DNA of 64,000 nucleotides from Vibrio ziniensis (GTDB lineage: Bacteria > Pseudomonadota > Gammaproteobacteria > Enterobacterales > Vibrionaceae), in NCBI RefSeq assembly GCF_011064285.1, contig NZ_CP049331.1, positions 1,674,001-1,738,000 on the forward strand, read 5' to 3'. A model generated the notes under the pieces. That model was not told where the DNA came from and searched no databases. It was given only the letters and a program-made list of their open reading frames with translations. A program made the position numbers and the translations under genes. Below are positions 1 through 9,268 of this stretch, one piece after another (position 1 is the first letter of the stretch; the number at the start of each line of letters is the position of its first letter).

Positions 1-93
1 ATAACCTAATTGCAACTTATCAAGTACTATGGTACGTACTTCTTGCTTGGTCATCGGTACTTTTTCTGCTCGCAGAAATTCACTGTCTTTCAT
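1..93 (-). CDS. cbiT: CbiT, cobalt-precorrin-7 (C15) methyltransferase, N-terminal part only
   Basis: Only the first 31 codons are in the window; the gene runs off the left edge. The start ATG (93-91) lies inside the end of cbiE in another frame, so the two overlap by 14 bases. The visible protein begins [20 protein letters not shown], which resembles the N-terminus I remember for Salmonella CbiT (the VPMTK segment). CbiT methylates C15 and decarboxylates the acetate side chain in anaerobic cobalamin synthesis. Gene order A-B-C-D-E-T matches the Salmonella cbi operon, which supports the call despite the short fragment. Confidence 0.85.
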   Translation of the reverse strand, partial: MKDSEFLRAEKVPMTKQEVRTIVLDKLQLGY

Positions 94-685
94 TCATCAC
101 CACCACCACGTTCATGTCATACTCACGCTGTACTTGCTCAGGTTTAAGCACCGAAATTTTCTGATTTTCATACCCCAAGTTTTCACCAACGATGACGCTG
201 CATTTGAGATTGCGTTTTATCGCTTCCTGAGCAATTTCATAAGGACCGAGAATTTTGTCTGTCACCAGAGCAATCTTTTTATGTAAGAAGAGAAAGTCGA
301 AGTCAGGCTGTTTGCCGTGGCTGCTAGTAATGTAAAGATCGTTCATATCAATCCCTACTTCCGAAAACAGCATTTGAATAGAGCTTATGCCTGGAAGACA
401 TCTGCGTTGGTCTGGCGCAAAATGCTCACTAATACGCTTACCGATACCAAATAACATTGGATCGCCGGACGCTAATACAACCACCAGTTGAGATTTGAAT
501 TCTTCTAATGTGGCTAACGTGTTCTCAATGCTTCCCGACAATTCAATTCGTTGCCCTTTGAAATCGCCAAAAGCACTTAATAAGCGAGGCCAACCTACGA
601 GGATATCGGCCTTCGCTATTAAGTTTTCTCCAGCGACAGTCATAAGATCTCTGCGTCCCGGCCCAGTTCCTACTACGTAAATCAT
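80..685 (-). CDS. cbiE: CbiE, cobalt-precorrin-7 (C5) methyltransferase
   Basis: A 201-residue tetrapyrrole (corrin/porphyrin) methylase. The N-terminus [16 protein letters not shown] carries the family's VGxGPGxxxxMT SAM-binding pattern, and a second motif [12 protein letters not shown] lies near residues 70-81. The length fits a stand-alone CbiE, with CbiT as a separate downstream gene rather than a CobL fusion. It methylates C5 of cobalt-precorrin-7 in the oxygen-independent pathway. The start overlaps the end of cbiD by a few bases, indicating translational coupling in the cbi operon. Confidence 0.95.
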   Translation of the reverse strand: MIYVVGTGPGRRDLMTVAGENLIAKADILVGWPRLLSAFGDFKGQRIELSGSIENTLATLEEFKSQLVVVLASGDPMLFGIGKRISEHFAPDQRRCLPGISSIQMLFSEVGIDMNDLYITSSHGKQPDFDFLFLHKKIALVTDKILGPYEIAQEAIKRNLKCSVIVGENLGYENQKISVLKPEQVQREYDMNVVVVMNERQ

Positions 686-1818
686 TGGAAATCCTCCACG
701 ATCTGTTCAACAGGACGATTACTACCTAACACTTGGTTATCAAAAGAAAACAACACTACGTCACACTTAAAATGATGCTTGGCATACTTCAACATTGCCG
801 CAACTCTGCGTTCTATCTCTTGAGCGATATTTTGGTAAACCGCCTGATAGCCATGCTCTTCAATCAGCTCAAGCGCTTCTTCGGTGGTTAAGCAGTGATA
901 GATTTGGCGAAGTAAATCATGGGGCGCATTGAGTAACGCCAAGTGGGTGACCAAAGTTTCTAAACGTGCATCAGCAATATGGGAATGGGTGTGAAAAACC
1001 CCAGCTGCGATTTTGATAAGCTTACCTAAGTGTCCCACGATAAGAACTTGTTCGAAGTTCAAGCGATTCGCTTCTTGCAACATGTAGCCCACGAAATTGC
1101 TCATGGTCACCACAATGTCTTGTTCGATATTGAGTTGTTGCTGAACAAAACGCTCGCCGTGGTTGCCTGGGACTAAGACGATTTTACTGTGTCCTAATGA
1201 GCGTTTTTGTTCGAGTTCTATCGCAAGGGAGCGTTTCCAGCTTTCTTCCGACATAGGAGTCACAATGCCTGAAGTTCCGATGATCGAGATACCGTTTTTA
1301 ATCCCCAATCGTGAGTTGTAGGTTCTCTCAGCGCGTTCTTTGCCTTCAGGAGCAAAAATGGTGACAACCGCGCCTTTGTTAGGGCCAATCACATCACGCA
1401 CTTCTTGTTCTATGGTGTGACGCGGCGTTTTGTTAATCGCGGCAACACCTACGGGTAAACCCACGCCTTTGCGTGTCACCACACCCACACCTTCACCGCC
1501 AAGTATTTCAATAGTTTGAGTATCGTTAACCGTTACTTGGGCGTAGATCAACATTCCATGGGTAGCATCCACATCGTCACCGCCGTCTTTACGTATCGCG
1601 GCAACAGCACTATGTAATTCCATGGAAGCATCTTCTACATTCAGATTTAACGCGACACCTGAAGGTGTCACAATGGAAACCTGATGGATGAGTTGCTGAC
1701 GCATCACCATTAGTGCTGCCACTTTGGCTGCGGCAGTCGCACAAGAGCCTGTGGTATAACCCTTGCGATATGATTTTCCTCTATGCCAAACAATATCCGC
1801 TTGAGCTGTTTGACTCAT
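682..1818 (-). CDS. cbiD: CbiD, cobalt-precorrin-5B (C1)-methyltransferase
   Basis: 378 residues, the normal size for CbiD. The family hallmark [16 protein letters not shown] is at residues 19-34 and [10 protein letters not shown] at about 78-87. Unlike the other cbi methylases it is not a tetrapyrrole-methylase fold; it methylates C1 of cobalt-precorrin-5B using SAM. The start overlaps the cbiC stop by 4 bases (ATGA type), and the stop overlaps the cbiE start. Fourth gene of the riboswitch-controlled cbi operon. Confidence 0.96.
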   Translation of the reverse strand: MSQTAQADIVWHRGKSYRKGYTTGSCATAAAKVAALMVMRQQLIHQVSIVTPSGVALNLNVEDASMELHSAVAAIRKDGGDDVDATHGMLIYAQVTVNDTQTIEILGGEGVGVVTRKGVGLPVGVAAINKTPRHTIEQEVRDVIGPNKGAVVTIFAPEGKERAERTYNSRLGIKNGISIIGTSGIVTPMSEESWKRSLAIELEQKRSLGHSKIVLVPGNHGERFVQQQLNIEQDIVVTMSNFVGYMLQEANRLNFEQVLIVGHLGKLIKIAAGVFHTHSHIADARLETLVTHLALLNAPHDLLRQIYHCLTTEEALELIEEHGYQAVYQNIAQEIERRVAAMLKYAKHHFKCDVVLFSFDNQVLGSNRPVEQIVEDFQ

Positions 1819-2450
1819 AAAGCCTCCCGCATGTGGTAAAGCACAGCATTGACGATGGCAGCTGCAACATTGCTTCCACCTTTTCTGCCCAGAGCAGTAA
1901 TGAAGGGAAAATTGCTTTCGTAAAGCGCTTGTTTGGATTCTGCCGCGCCAACAAAGCCAACAGGTACACCTATGGTCATGACAGGTTTATTGACCGCACT
2001 TTCTAGCAGTTGAAACAAAGCAGTGGGTGCATTGCCGAACACAAACACTTTGTTACCTTCATCTTTTAAGGCCTTTTCTACCGCAATCATTGAGCGTGTT
2101 TTGGATTGCGCTTTCGCCTGTTCTGCCACCCAAGGGTCAGCGATGTAGCATTTAATGTCACAGTCAAACTGCTTTAATAGGTTCTTATTGATGCCAGAGA
2201 GAGCCATTGTTGTATCGGTGTAGAATGTGCAGCCTTCATAAATACCCGTTTGCAACGTCGCTAAAGCATCCGGTGAGAACTTCAATATCTCCAGCCAGTC
2301 GAAATCGGCAGTAGTATGCACTGCACGAGTAATGACTTTCTTTTCAAGTTCATTAGCAAACTGATAATCAGGAAATTCAGTGGCAATGATCTCGTCGATG
2401 ATTTCAAAACTCGTCGATTCAATTCGTTGTGGCTGCTGAATAAAGTTCAT
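1815..2450 (-). CDS. cbiC: CbiC, cobalt-precorrin-8 methylmutase
   Basis: Precorrin-8X methylmutase family: moves the methyl group from C11 to C12 to give cobyrinate. I place the start at 2450 ([10 protein letters not shown], 211 residues) because AGGGAT lies about 7 bases upstream; an in-frame ATG 7 codons earlier would overlap cbiB. Diagnostic pieces include VHTTADFD near residue 44 (the conserved catalytic-His segment), a [12 protein letters not shown] stretch and [17 protein letters not shown] near the C-terminus. Lies between cbiB and cbiD with overlaps on both sides. Confidence 0.95.
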   Translation of the reverse strand: MNFIQQPQRIESTSFEIIDEIIATEFPDYQFANELEKKVITRAVHTTADFDWLEILKFSPDALATLQTGIYEGCTFYTDTTMALSGINKNLLKQFDCDIKCYIADPWVAEQAKAQSKTRSMIAVEKALKDEGNKVFVFGNAPTALFQLLESAVNKPVMTIGVPVGFVGAAESKQALYESNFPFITALGRKGGSNVAAAIVNAVLYHMREAL

Positions 2451-2460
2451 ACGGCTATCC

Positions 2461-3414
2461 CTAAATAACAATGATGTAAGCGAGTGAAAATAGAAGTAGA
2501 GCTAAGGTTGACGTTAAGTACATTAAGCGCGTTGATTGACCTATGTCCTCTGGCTCGATTTCTCTAAGGAAATCTCCAATCCAAGGCTTTTCTACCAATT
2601 GACCAAAGTAGTTACTTGGACCACCAAGTTGCACACCAAGCGCTCCCGCGACCGTCGCTTCAGACCAAGCGCTGTTAGGGCTTTTATGTTGATATCGGTC
2701 TCGCCAACCAACGGTAAATGCAGATTTACCATTGCACCCCATTAGGAAGGCAGACAATGAAAACAGCAGCCAAGAAATACGAGCAGGAATAAAATTCGCC
2801 ACGTCATCCAAACGCGCAGAGACAAAACCCAACTCTCTATAGCGATCGTTTTTGTAACCAACCATAGAATCAAGGGTATTGATCGCTTTGTATGCCATCG
2901 CAAGTGGTACACCGCCTATAAACAGATAGAGCATCGGTGCAATCACACCATCTACCGTGTTTTCAGCCACAGTTTCGACTGTCGCTCTGGTGATCTGTTT
3001 TTCATCCAGTTGGCTGGTATCACGTCCAACGATGTAAGAGACTTTGAGGCGTGCTTCTTCAAGGTTATGAGAACGCAGCGGGATTAGCACTTCATAAGCC
3101 GCATCTTTTAAGCAGCCTGTCGCAAGCACAGTGAATGCAAGCCAAAGCTCGACAACTGTCCCAAGTAGCCAGTGGATGTCATAACTCAAATGAATCACTG
3201 CCCAAGTAATTAAACCTGCAGTGCCAACAATCCAGAGCCACAAAATGCCGCCAGCGATATAGAGCCATACTTTGCTGCTAAAGATTTGTCGGATTCGTTT
3301 CTCCATATTGGAAATTGAAATCCCGATCAAACGTACAGGATGGGGCCAACTGTGAGGATCACCAATCAACAGATCCATAAAGAACGCGGTGAAATATAGA
3401 GTTAAGGTCATCAT
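2461..3414 (-). CDS. cbiB: CbiB, adenosylcobinamide-phosphate synthase (membrane)
   Basis: 317 residues, polytopic membrane protein. The N-terminus contains DLLIGDPHSWPHPVRLIG, the family signature, and VAENTVDGVIAPMLY is present near residues 148-162. CbiB condenses adenosyl-cobyric acid with (R)-1-amino-2-propanol phosphate, the product of CobD, which is encoded at the far end of the pdu operon in this window. The start overlaps the end of cbiA (ATGATG at 3414/3411). Membrane segments lie at roughly residues 50-100 and at the C-terminus. Confidence 0.95.
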   Translation of the reverse strand: MMTLTLYFTAFFMDLLIGDPHSWPHPVRLIGISISNMEKRIRQIFSSKVWLYIAGGILWLWIVGTAGLITWAVIHLSYDIHWLLGTVVELWLAFTVLATGCLKDAAYEVLIPLRSHNLEEARLKVSYIVGRDTSQLDEKQITRATVETVAENTVDGVIAPMLYLFIGGVPLAMAYKAINTLDSMVGYKNDRYRELGFVSARLDDVANFIPARISWLLFSLSAFLMGCNGKSAFTVGWRDRYQHKSPNSAWSEATVAGALGVQLGGPSNYFGQLVEKPWIGDFLREIEPEDIGQSTRLMYLTSTLALLLFSLAYIIVI

Positions 3415-4778
3415 AGGCTTCGCGCCCTCTTAAACCACTCAAGCAACATCTCCGGAGACTGCGCAAAATGCACATGGAGATACATCGCTAACGTATTACC
3501 TACTTGATAACCACCTCGCCAGGTTGCAAGCACTTCGCCTTCATGGACTTTACTCAGTGTGAATGCCGGCTCCATATCCGTAACAAAATCGGAATAATGA
3601 AATTCGTGACCACGTAACTCATTTCCAGACAGGCACAACAAAGTGTCTACGTTTGCTTTTGCATTGCAGTAACCAAAGCGATTCAGCTTGTTAGACATAA
3701 CGCTTTGACCTGACAAGATACCGACCATGGGATAGATGTTTTCTTCACTGTCAGAAAGTGAACTCCCTAAATACATCAATCCGCCACACTCTGCATAAAT
3801 GGGCAAATTGGCTTGATGAGCCGCAAGGATTGATTGCAACATCGAACGGTTTTTCGAAAGCTGCTCCGCGTATAGCTCAGGGTATCCGCCACCGATATAC
3901 ACCAAATCGCATTCAGGTAATTGTGAGTCCGTTAGAGGGCTAAAATATCGAATTTCAACACCGCAACTGGTTAGGAGATCAAGATTCGCTTGGTAATAGA
4001 AGTTGAATGCCTTATCCATCGCGACTGCCATAACTAAGCCTTTACCCTTACCTGCCATCGCTTGATAAATCGTCTGCGTTGTACCTTGGTAAAGTTGGGA
4101 GCAAGCAACACTAAGCAAGCCATCAACATCAACATACTGTTCAATAGCGTCAGCCAGTTCATCCCATTGAGAATCCATATCTTGTGATTCTTGAGCAGTC
4201 ATCAAACCTAAGTGACGAGAAGGAAGTTCAATATTGGGTAACTTAGGTAATCGACCAAACGCTGGAATGTGGCAATAGGTTTCTACGGCCTGTTTAAGAA
4301 GCTGGTAGTGCTTATCTGAATTGACGTTATTAAATACAACACCTGCAATGTTGATCTCTTTGCCGAACTGCTGAAAGCCCATAACAATCGCGGCAGCTGA
4401 TGTCGACATAGCTTTACCGTCTACAACTAAAATCACTGGGCATTTGAGTGCTTTGGCTGTACCTGCGCTGCTGCAATAGTATGGATCGGTGCCATAGCCA
4501 TCGAATAACCCCATAACACCTTCTATCACTGCGATGTCGGCATTTTGTGTTTGTTGATGGAATAAGGCGTTAACAGTCTGCTCATCGAGCATAAAGGAAT
4601 CTAAATTATGGGATGGAACGTTGGCGACTTTGCTGTGCCAAGCGGTATCAATGTAGTCTGGGCCAACCTTAAATGGCTGAACTTTTAGCTCACGGCGACA
4701 CAAGGCTCTTAGTAAACCTAATGTGAATGTTGTTTTGCCGCTTCCGCTGTTTGTGCCCGCTATAAGTAATGCTTTCAT
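3411..4778 (-). CDS. cbiA: CbiA, cobyrinate a,c-diamide synthase
   Basis: 455 residues. The N-terminus has a P-loop (AGTNSGSGKTT, about residues 7-17) for ATP activation of the carboxylates. The C-terminal half is a class I glutamine amidotransferase-like domain with the nucleophile cysteine in YAECGGLMYLG (about residue 330) and a late HEFHYS/HVHFA histidine region. It amidates the a and c side chains of cobyrinic acid. First gene of the cbi operon; the 5' leader is a cobalamin riboswitch. AGTGG lies just upstream of the ATG as a modest ribosome-binding site. Confidence 0.96.
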   Translation of the reverse strand: MKALLIAGTNSGSGKTTFTLGLLRALCRRELKVQPFKVGPDYIDTAWHSKVANVPSHNLDSFMLDEQTVNALFHQQTQNADIAVIEGVMGLFDGYGTDPYYCSSAGTAKALKCPVILVVDGKAMSTSAAAIVMGFQQFGKEINIAGVVFNNVNSDKHYQLLKQAVETYCHIPAFGRLPKLPNIELPSRHLGLMTAQESQDMDSQWDELADAIEQYVDVDGLLSVACSQLYQGTTQTIYQAMAGKGKGLVMAVAMDKAFNFYYQANLDLLTSCGVEIRYFSPLTDSQLPECDLVYIGGGYPELYAEQLSKNRSMLQSILAAHQANLPIYAECGGLMYLGSSLSDSEENIYPMVGILSGQSVMSNKLNRFGYCNAKANVDTLLCLSGNELRGHEFHYSDFVTDMEPAFTLSKVHEGEVLATWRGGYQVGNTLAMYLHVHFAQSPEMLLEWFKRARSL

Positions 4779-4808
4779 AGTCCACTTTCAGTTACGTTTC
4801 TGAACGGA

Positions 4809-4875
4809 CGGTGGGCAGGTGAAAAGTCGTAGGGTCTTAAGACAGGAACCTACTTCTCTCACTCTCTTCCCACCG
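4809..4875 (-). promoter_or_regulatory. Long-range stem in the cbi leader, possible expression platform
   Basis: Between the riboswitch core and cbiA, CGGTGGG (4809-4815) is complementary to CCCACCG (4869-4875), with an inner GTAGG/CCTAC pairing. No run of U follows, so this looks more like a translational or alternative-pairing platform than an intrinsic terminator. The role is inferred from position only. Confidence 0.4.
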
Positions 4876-4884
4876 AAGGAGTTA

Positions 4885-5065
4885 TTGAGTTCAACTTGAT
4901 TCGTCTTCTGGCTTAGCTTCATCCTTCTTGATTCCTTCCCGTTTCACCTATGAAACAGTGGTATAACCAAGTCGTCAGCATTACAGCAGCGGGGGCTGCG
5001 GAGGATTCTCACCTCACTTCCGTAATCCCTTGCGGGATATATGCCCAGTCTGGGGCATAACCAAA
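4885..5065 (-). ncRNA. Cobalamin (AdoCbl) riboswitch upstream of cbiA
   Basis: Read on the minus strand the leader contains, in order, GGTGAGAATCC, GCAGCCCCCGCTGCTGTAA, ACCACTG (B12-box core), GGGAAGG and AAGCCAGAAGAC. This is the conserved order of the B12 element. It sits about 110-290 bases ahead of the cbiA start codon. Binding of adenosylcobalamin should lower expression of the cbi operon. Exact 5' and 3' limits are approximate. Confidence 0.93.
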
Positions 5066-5189
5066 TTGAAATATCGTGTTTCGACAACTAAAACTAACTA
5101 CATATCTTGTTCCTAAATCTCACTATAGGCTTCTAGTAAATAAATTCTGGCTACCATGATGATGAATTTCTGCCAAATTATCACCTTCA

Positions 5190-5281
5190 ATGGTAATAAA
5201 TTGTCATGCTAACCTAAACAACCATTTAAAACAGTATCTTACAGAGTTAATTAAAACATACAAATGGTAATTTATTGTCAT
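5190..5281 (+). promoter_or_regulatory. Two 18-bp direct repeats upstream of cbi, candidate PocR sites
   Basis: ATGGTAATAAATTGTCAT (5190-5207) and ATGGTAATTTATTGTCAT (5264-5281) differ at two positions and are 74 bp apart, about seven helical turns. They lie upstream of the cbi riboswitch, on the strand opposite to cbi transcription. AraC-family regulators commonly bind direct repeats, and PocR activates cob/cbi in Salmonella, so these are candidate PocR operators. Related copies occur near pocR, pduF and pduA. Confidence 0.5.
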
Positions 5282-5300
5282 TGTGCAATATTCAAATATG

Positions 5301-5338
5301 TTAAGTGGCACCGGTTATTAAACTCAAGTGCCACTTAA
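5301..5338 (-). terminator. Hairpin downstream of pocR
   Basis: TTAAGTGGCAC and GTGCCACTTAA form an 11-bp stem with a loop of about 16 bases, starting about 30 bases past the pocR stop. The U-tract is poor, so it may be a weak terminator or a 3'-end stabiliser. Confidence 0.5.
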
Positions 5339-5366
5339 AAATTAAATCACTTATTTTCTAGATCAA

Positions 5367-6272
5367 CTAATCGTGAATTACCGCATCTTGATAATGTTTA
5401 TCTCTATATTCTTGTGGACTCATACTGCAATTTTTTCTAAATACTTTGCAGAAATAACTGGTCTGAGAAAATCCCAAATTTTTCGCAATTGTCGCCACAG
5501 GGATACCACTGCTTTTTAACATTTTCTTGGCGTGCATAATACGGCAATTATTCAAGTACGCATTGAAACCAATGCCAAGATGTTTCTTGAATAACTTCGA
5601 AAAGTAGTAAGGGCTCAGATAGATATGGGCAGCGACATCTTCCAATTTAATGTCGTCACTAAAATGGTGCTCAATAAAGCGCAACGCCTTTTTGATCTTA
5701 TGATCATTGTTATTGATAGAGAGCTTTTGTTGGTCGTTAATGCCAGTATCGTCAATCACTACAAGGTTAATGTGCTTACGAATACAGTTCTCAACAATCA
5801 GTTGCAGCAACTCGGCAGAAGCCAGGACTTTTTGGTAATCAACGACTGGAATATCTTCAAAGCAATGACGAAGCTCCTCGTCTTTTTCCCACATATTTTG
5901 AGTGTGAGCCATCCCTTCAATGGACTCATCTTCATGGCCGATAAGTCTTACCTGCCCGCACAACACAAAGCCAACCAAGTGTCCTTCAACGATCAAAGGA
6001 ATTGAGAAATCCGTAAGCCCAGCATGGCATTGGTACACACACGGTTTGTTATCAACAGAGGCTTTGAGGCCACCTCTTTTATCACTGAGCATGCATTGAT
6101 TGTAGAGTTCGGGGTTCTGTCTGATCTTCTGACAGAAATCTGAAAAGTTAAATCGTTCTGATATTTCCTCTCCATGTATATTTACGACGACCACGGCTAA
6201 TTCTGTCGCTTGTGCAAAATCTGAAGCGATCTTTCTTATTAATGCTGAGTCTAATGAGGTAACAGAAGACAT
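5367..6272 (-). CDS. pocR: PocR, AraC-family activator of the pdu and cob/cbi operons
   Basis: 301 residues from the start at 6272, chosen because AGGTGG lies just upstream; an earlier in-frame ATG (6383) has no such site and would add 37 unusual residues. The N-terminal half is a PocR sensory domain (conserved Cys-rich stretch around YNQCMLSDKRGG and KPCVYQCHAGLTDF, GFVLCGQVR). The C-terminal 100 residues form an AraC HTH pair (YLSPYYFSKLFKKHLG, then GFSQTSYFCKVFRKN and the closing SPQEYR). In Salmonella PocR responds to 1,2-propanediol. Its placement between cbi and pdu is the same here, with gldA added. A candidate PocR site at 6429-6446 suggests autoregulation. Confidence 0.93.
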   Translation of the reverse strand: MSSVTSLDSALIRKIASDFAQATELAVVVVNIHGEEISERFNFSDFCQKIRQNPELYNQCMLSDKRGGLKASVDNKPCVYQCHAGLTDFSIPLIVEGHLVGFVLCGQVRLIGHEDESIEGMAHTQNMWEKDEELRHCFEDIPVVDYQKVLASAELLQLIVENCIRKHINLVVIDDTGINDQQKLSINNNDHKIKKALRFIEHHFSDDIKLEDVAAHIYLSPYYFSKLFKKHLGIGFNAYLNNCRIMHAKKMLKSSGIPVATIAKNLGFSQTSYFCKVFRKNCSMSPQEYRDKHYQDAVIHD

Positions 6273-6428
6273 AACCACCTTCTTAGTCCATTGATACGAT
6301 ACAAAATACTTCGTCCCGAAATTCGAGTTTATATGTAGCACCAAGATGAAAACAAATAAGTGATCAGTAACTAAATTAACCAATTTATTTCGTCAGATTT
6401 ATGTAAAGAAACTTTGATGGTTAATATT

Positions 6429-6446
6429 TTGATAATTAATTGTTAC
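6429..6446 (+). promoter_or_regulatory. Candidate PocR site upstream of pocR
   Basis: TTGATAATTAATTGTTAC matches the cbi-proximal repeat at 13 of 18 positions and has the same orientation relative to the downstream gene. The surrounding DNA is very AT-rich, so chance similarity is possible. The rest of 6273-6589 shows no other recognisable element. Confidence 0.3.
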
Positions 6447-6589
6447 ATGCAACTAATTTACTTAGAGAAAGGAAACACTTTAATTTATTCATATAACGAA
6501 ATTAAAAAACCTGTCTAAGTGACATAAATGTGAAAAAATTTATTCATATCACTCAGACAAGAAATAAAATAGACGTTTATTCCAATATT

Positions 6590-7672
6590 TTAACTACCTA
6601 ATTCATGAGCAGTGAGAATCGCAGAAAGGACTAATTCTGGGGTCACTTTAAATGGCATGTTGTGGATAGTTTCCCCTTCTGCACATGCTGCTTTCGCCAC
6701 GTTGAGTAGCTTATCTTTGTCTATGTGCAGAACACCCATATCGGTTAGATTGGTTGGTAGCCCAACATTGCAGCAGAATTCGATCACTTCATTGATTTCT
6801 TCCATTGGTGCATTTTCTAAAACCAACTGAGTAATGGTACCAAACGCCACTTTTTCACCATGGTACAAATGATGGCACTCTTCTAGAAGTGTCAAACCAT
6901 TATGAATCGCATGTGCAGCAGCCAAGCCAGAGCTTTCAAATCCAATTCCGGAAAGATAGGTATTGGCTTCAACAATATTTTCCAGAGCACGGCTTGAAAG
7001 GTTGTTGTCACACGCTATTTTAGCTTTCAACCCATCGCTCATCAGAATTTGGAAGCAGAGTTTTGCTAACGCTTGCGCCGCTTTTGTTGGTGCGCCGCCA
7101 GCCATAGTTCCTTTGCCGGAACGCTCGTTTGCCCTTGCTTCAAAATAGGTAGAGAGTGCATCCCCCATACCAGAAACAAGTAGACGTGTCGGCGCTTGCG
7201 CTACGATCTGAGTATCCATAATCACAACGTCAGGGTTTTTGGTGTAGAAGCGATATTCGCTGAACTCGCCTTCTGGCGTATAAATTACTGACAATGCGCT
7301 GGTGGGTGCATCAGTTGACGCTATCGTCGGCACAATTACCACAGGAATACTAAGCTCCGCACCAACGGCTTTCGCAGTATCTAATGTTTTACCGCCACCA
7401 ATACCCACCACAGCTTCAACTCGCTGATCTTTTGCAACGGCAGTTAAACGTTCAATTTCTGGCTGTGAACATTCACCACCAAAAAGTGCAAAGTACCCTT
7501 CAATATTTTGCTCACTGAAACTTACGCTCACTCTTTTTTCTACTAACTGAGTAACGAAGTCATCGGCAAGCACAATAACGGAACTCCCTAGAGGCTTAAC
7601 GTACGCCCCTAAGTTATCCATCACGTTTGGTCCTTGTACGTACTTACTTGGGCAAATAATAATGTTATCCAT
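6590..7672 (-). CDS. gldA: Glycerol dehydrogenase family, iron/zinc alcohol dehydrogenase (GldA-like)
   Basis: 360 residues. NAD-binding GIGGGKTLDTAKAV is at about residues 92-105; metal ligands are expected in GMGDALSTYFEAR (about 168-180), AAAHAIHNGL and LYHGEKVAFGT. GldA enzymes interconvert glycerol and dihydroxyacetone, and also 1,2-propanediol and hydroxyacetone, so in this locus it may act on the diol substrate of the pdu system. It sits between pocR and pduF, where Salmonella has no gene. AAGGAG precedes the ATG, next to an imperfect palindrome (7683-7700). Confidence 0.88.
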   Translation of the reverse strand: MDNIIICPSKYVQGPNVMDNLGAYVKPLGSSVIVLADDFVTQLVEKRVSVSFSEQNIEGYFALFGGECSQPEIERLTAVAKDQRVEAVVGIGGGKTLDTAKAVGAELSIPVVIVPTIASTDAPTSALSVIYTPEGEFSEYRFYTKNPDVVIMDTQIVAQAPTRLLVSGMGDALSTYFEARANERSGKGTMAGGAPTKAAQALAKLCFQILMSDGLKAKIACDNNLSSRALENIVEANTYLSGIGFESSGLAAAHAIHNGLTLLEECHHLYHGEKVAFGTITQLVLENAPMEEINEVIEFCCNVGLPTNLTDMGVLHIDKDKLLNVAKAACAEGETIHNMPFKVTPELVLSAILTAHELGS

Positions 7673-7864
7673 TGTTGCTCCTTAGGGCTTTAAGACCCTA
7701 GTTTCACGTTAAAAGTAATCTCAACGTCATACTTAAAGCTGCTGTTGTAAAAAATGATGCCTCACCTTTTACAACTCGCAGCTTTAAATACCTGTGCATA
7801 GGATTATATTTTGTTGGTTCTACTCATTAGCAAAACGGTGAATCCAGAACGACTTCTGTACACG

Positions 7865-8683
7865 TTAAAGTTGTGTCTGGCCCTCAACCTCCTTTGCTGA
7901 AGGTTTCTCCGCTTCTAAACCTTTACCAATAAAGAATTTGTAGCCTGCACCACCCACGCATGCACCGATGATCGGAGCTATGATTGGCACTAAGAAATAA
8001 GGAATATCGCGCGCGCCAGTCATGGCAACATTTCCCCATCCTGCTAAATAAGCGAATAGTTTTGGTCCGAAATCACGTGCAGGGTTCATCGCAAATCCTG
8101 TTAATGGGGCTGTTGATGCACCGATAACTGCCACAAGAATACCGATTAATAGAGGAGCCAAAGCACCTCTAGGTACACCGTTACCATCGTCGGTCAAAGC
8201 AAGGATCAATGACATAAGTGTTGCGGTAATAATGATTTCTACAAAGGCTGCTTGGAAAACGGAAATGGCAGGATGAGGATAGGTACTAAAAATACCGGCC
8301 AAGTAGAGACTCTCTTCAGAACCACGCACCATATTGTTGGCCGTTTCATATGCGGTGAAAAGGTCTTTGTAAATTAGGTAACACATTGCAACACCAAAGA
8401 AAGCGCCCGCAGTTTGAGACAAGCTGTAAGGAATCACTTTACGTTTGTCAAAGTTCGCAAACAGCCAAAGGCCAATGGTTACCGCTGGATTCAAGTGTGC
8501 ACCAGAGACGCCTGCAGTTAGATAAACGGCTAGAGAGATCCCCAAGCCCCACACAATACAAATTTCCCACAAACCATAAGACGCTCCAGCGACTTTGATA
8601 GCAGACAAACAACTTGCACCAAAAAATAAAAATAGCCCTGTTCCGAAGAACTCAGATATACATTCGTTTCGTAGGTTACTCAT
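7865..8683 (-). CDS. pduF: PduF, propanediol/glycerol diffusion facilitator (MIP family)
   Basis: 272 residues with six predicted membrane segments and both aquaporin boxes: HLNPAVTIGLW (about residues 64-74) and MNPARDFGPK (about 199-208). The aspartate after the second NPAR is typical of glycerol facilitators. It lets 1,2-propanediol enter across the inner membrane. Divergent from pduA, with gldA downstream on the same strand (192-bp gap). Confidence 0.93.
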   Translation of the reverse strand: MSNLRNECISEFFGTGLFLFFGASCLSAIKVAGASYGLWEICIVWGLGISLAVYLTAGVSGAHLNPAVTIGLWLFANFDKRKVIPYSLSQTAGAFFGVAMCYLIYKDLFTAYETANNMVRGSEESLYLAGIFSTYPHPAISVFQAAFVEIIITATLMSLILALTDDGNGVPRGALAPLLIGILVAVIGASTAPLTGFAMNPARDFGPKLFAYLAGWGNVAMTGARDIPYFLVPIIAPIIGACVGGAGYKFFIGKGLEAEKPSAKEVEGQTQL

Positions 8684-9268
8684 GACATTATGTTCCTTTT
8701 TATAGAAATAAACGCTGCCTTATATAAGGTGTTTATTTAATTAAATATAAATATAACCCCTATTCCACGAAGCCAACTCACGGTTCATGAAATGAAAAAC
8801 TTCGACATAAAGTATATTTTTTTAATTTATTACTTTTTTGCCATCAATTCACACTTTATAGGTATTTTTTAAATACCCATTAATAAAAATGCACAAAATT
8901 AGATTAAATGATGTTTATTTACAACAACTTATACAACATAACGAAAGGTAAAATATTGCTTATATTAAATTTCAATTATTGATACGGAAGTCCCATAAAT
9001 CCGTTATTTATGACTAACTTCAAATTATTTGTAACTTTGCTAAATGTCACAAAAATAAACAATAAAAAAATAGCTAAATAGCAATTTTTTACCAATAGCC
9101 TATTCCTCATGAACCCTGAAATTACTTATACCTACATTTTGAAAGTGCAATTTTTTCACATATAGCACTAATTAGTCGCAATTAAATCCCTCAAACTAAA
9201 CCATTATTTTTCGTCCGACTTTTCTAATATCTCTGCGCAACATTATGAAAATACTACGAGGTATAAAT
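8684..9268. promoter_or_regulatory. Divergent pduF/pduA control region with candidate PocR sites
   Basis: 585 bp, very AT-rich, no ORF. Three motif copies resemble the repeats upstream of cbi: AAGGTAAAATATTGCTTA (8945-8962, plus strand, facing away from pduF transcription), and on the minus strand TTGGTAAAAAATTGCTAT (9095-9078) and the weaker ATGTGAAAAAATTGCACT (9161-9144). The last two share GCAATTTTTT, 66 bp apart, ahead of pduA. No convincing sigma-70 or CRP site could be fixed by eye. Confidence 0.45.

Noticed and set aside
9245..9268. Upstream start for pduA at 9245
   Set aside because: The first eight codons have no ribosome-binding site and are not part of known PduA; ACGAGG precedes ATG 9269.
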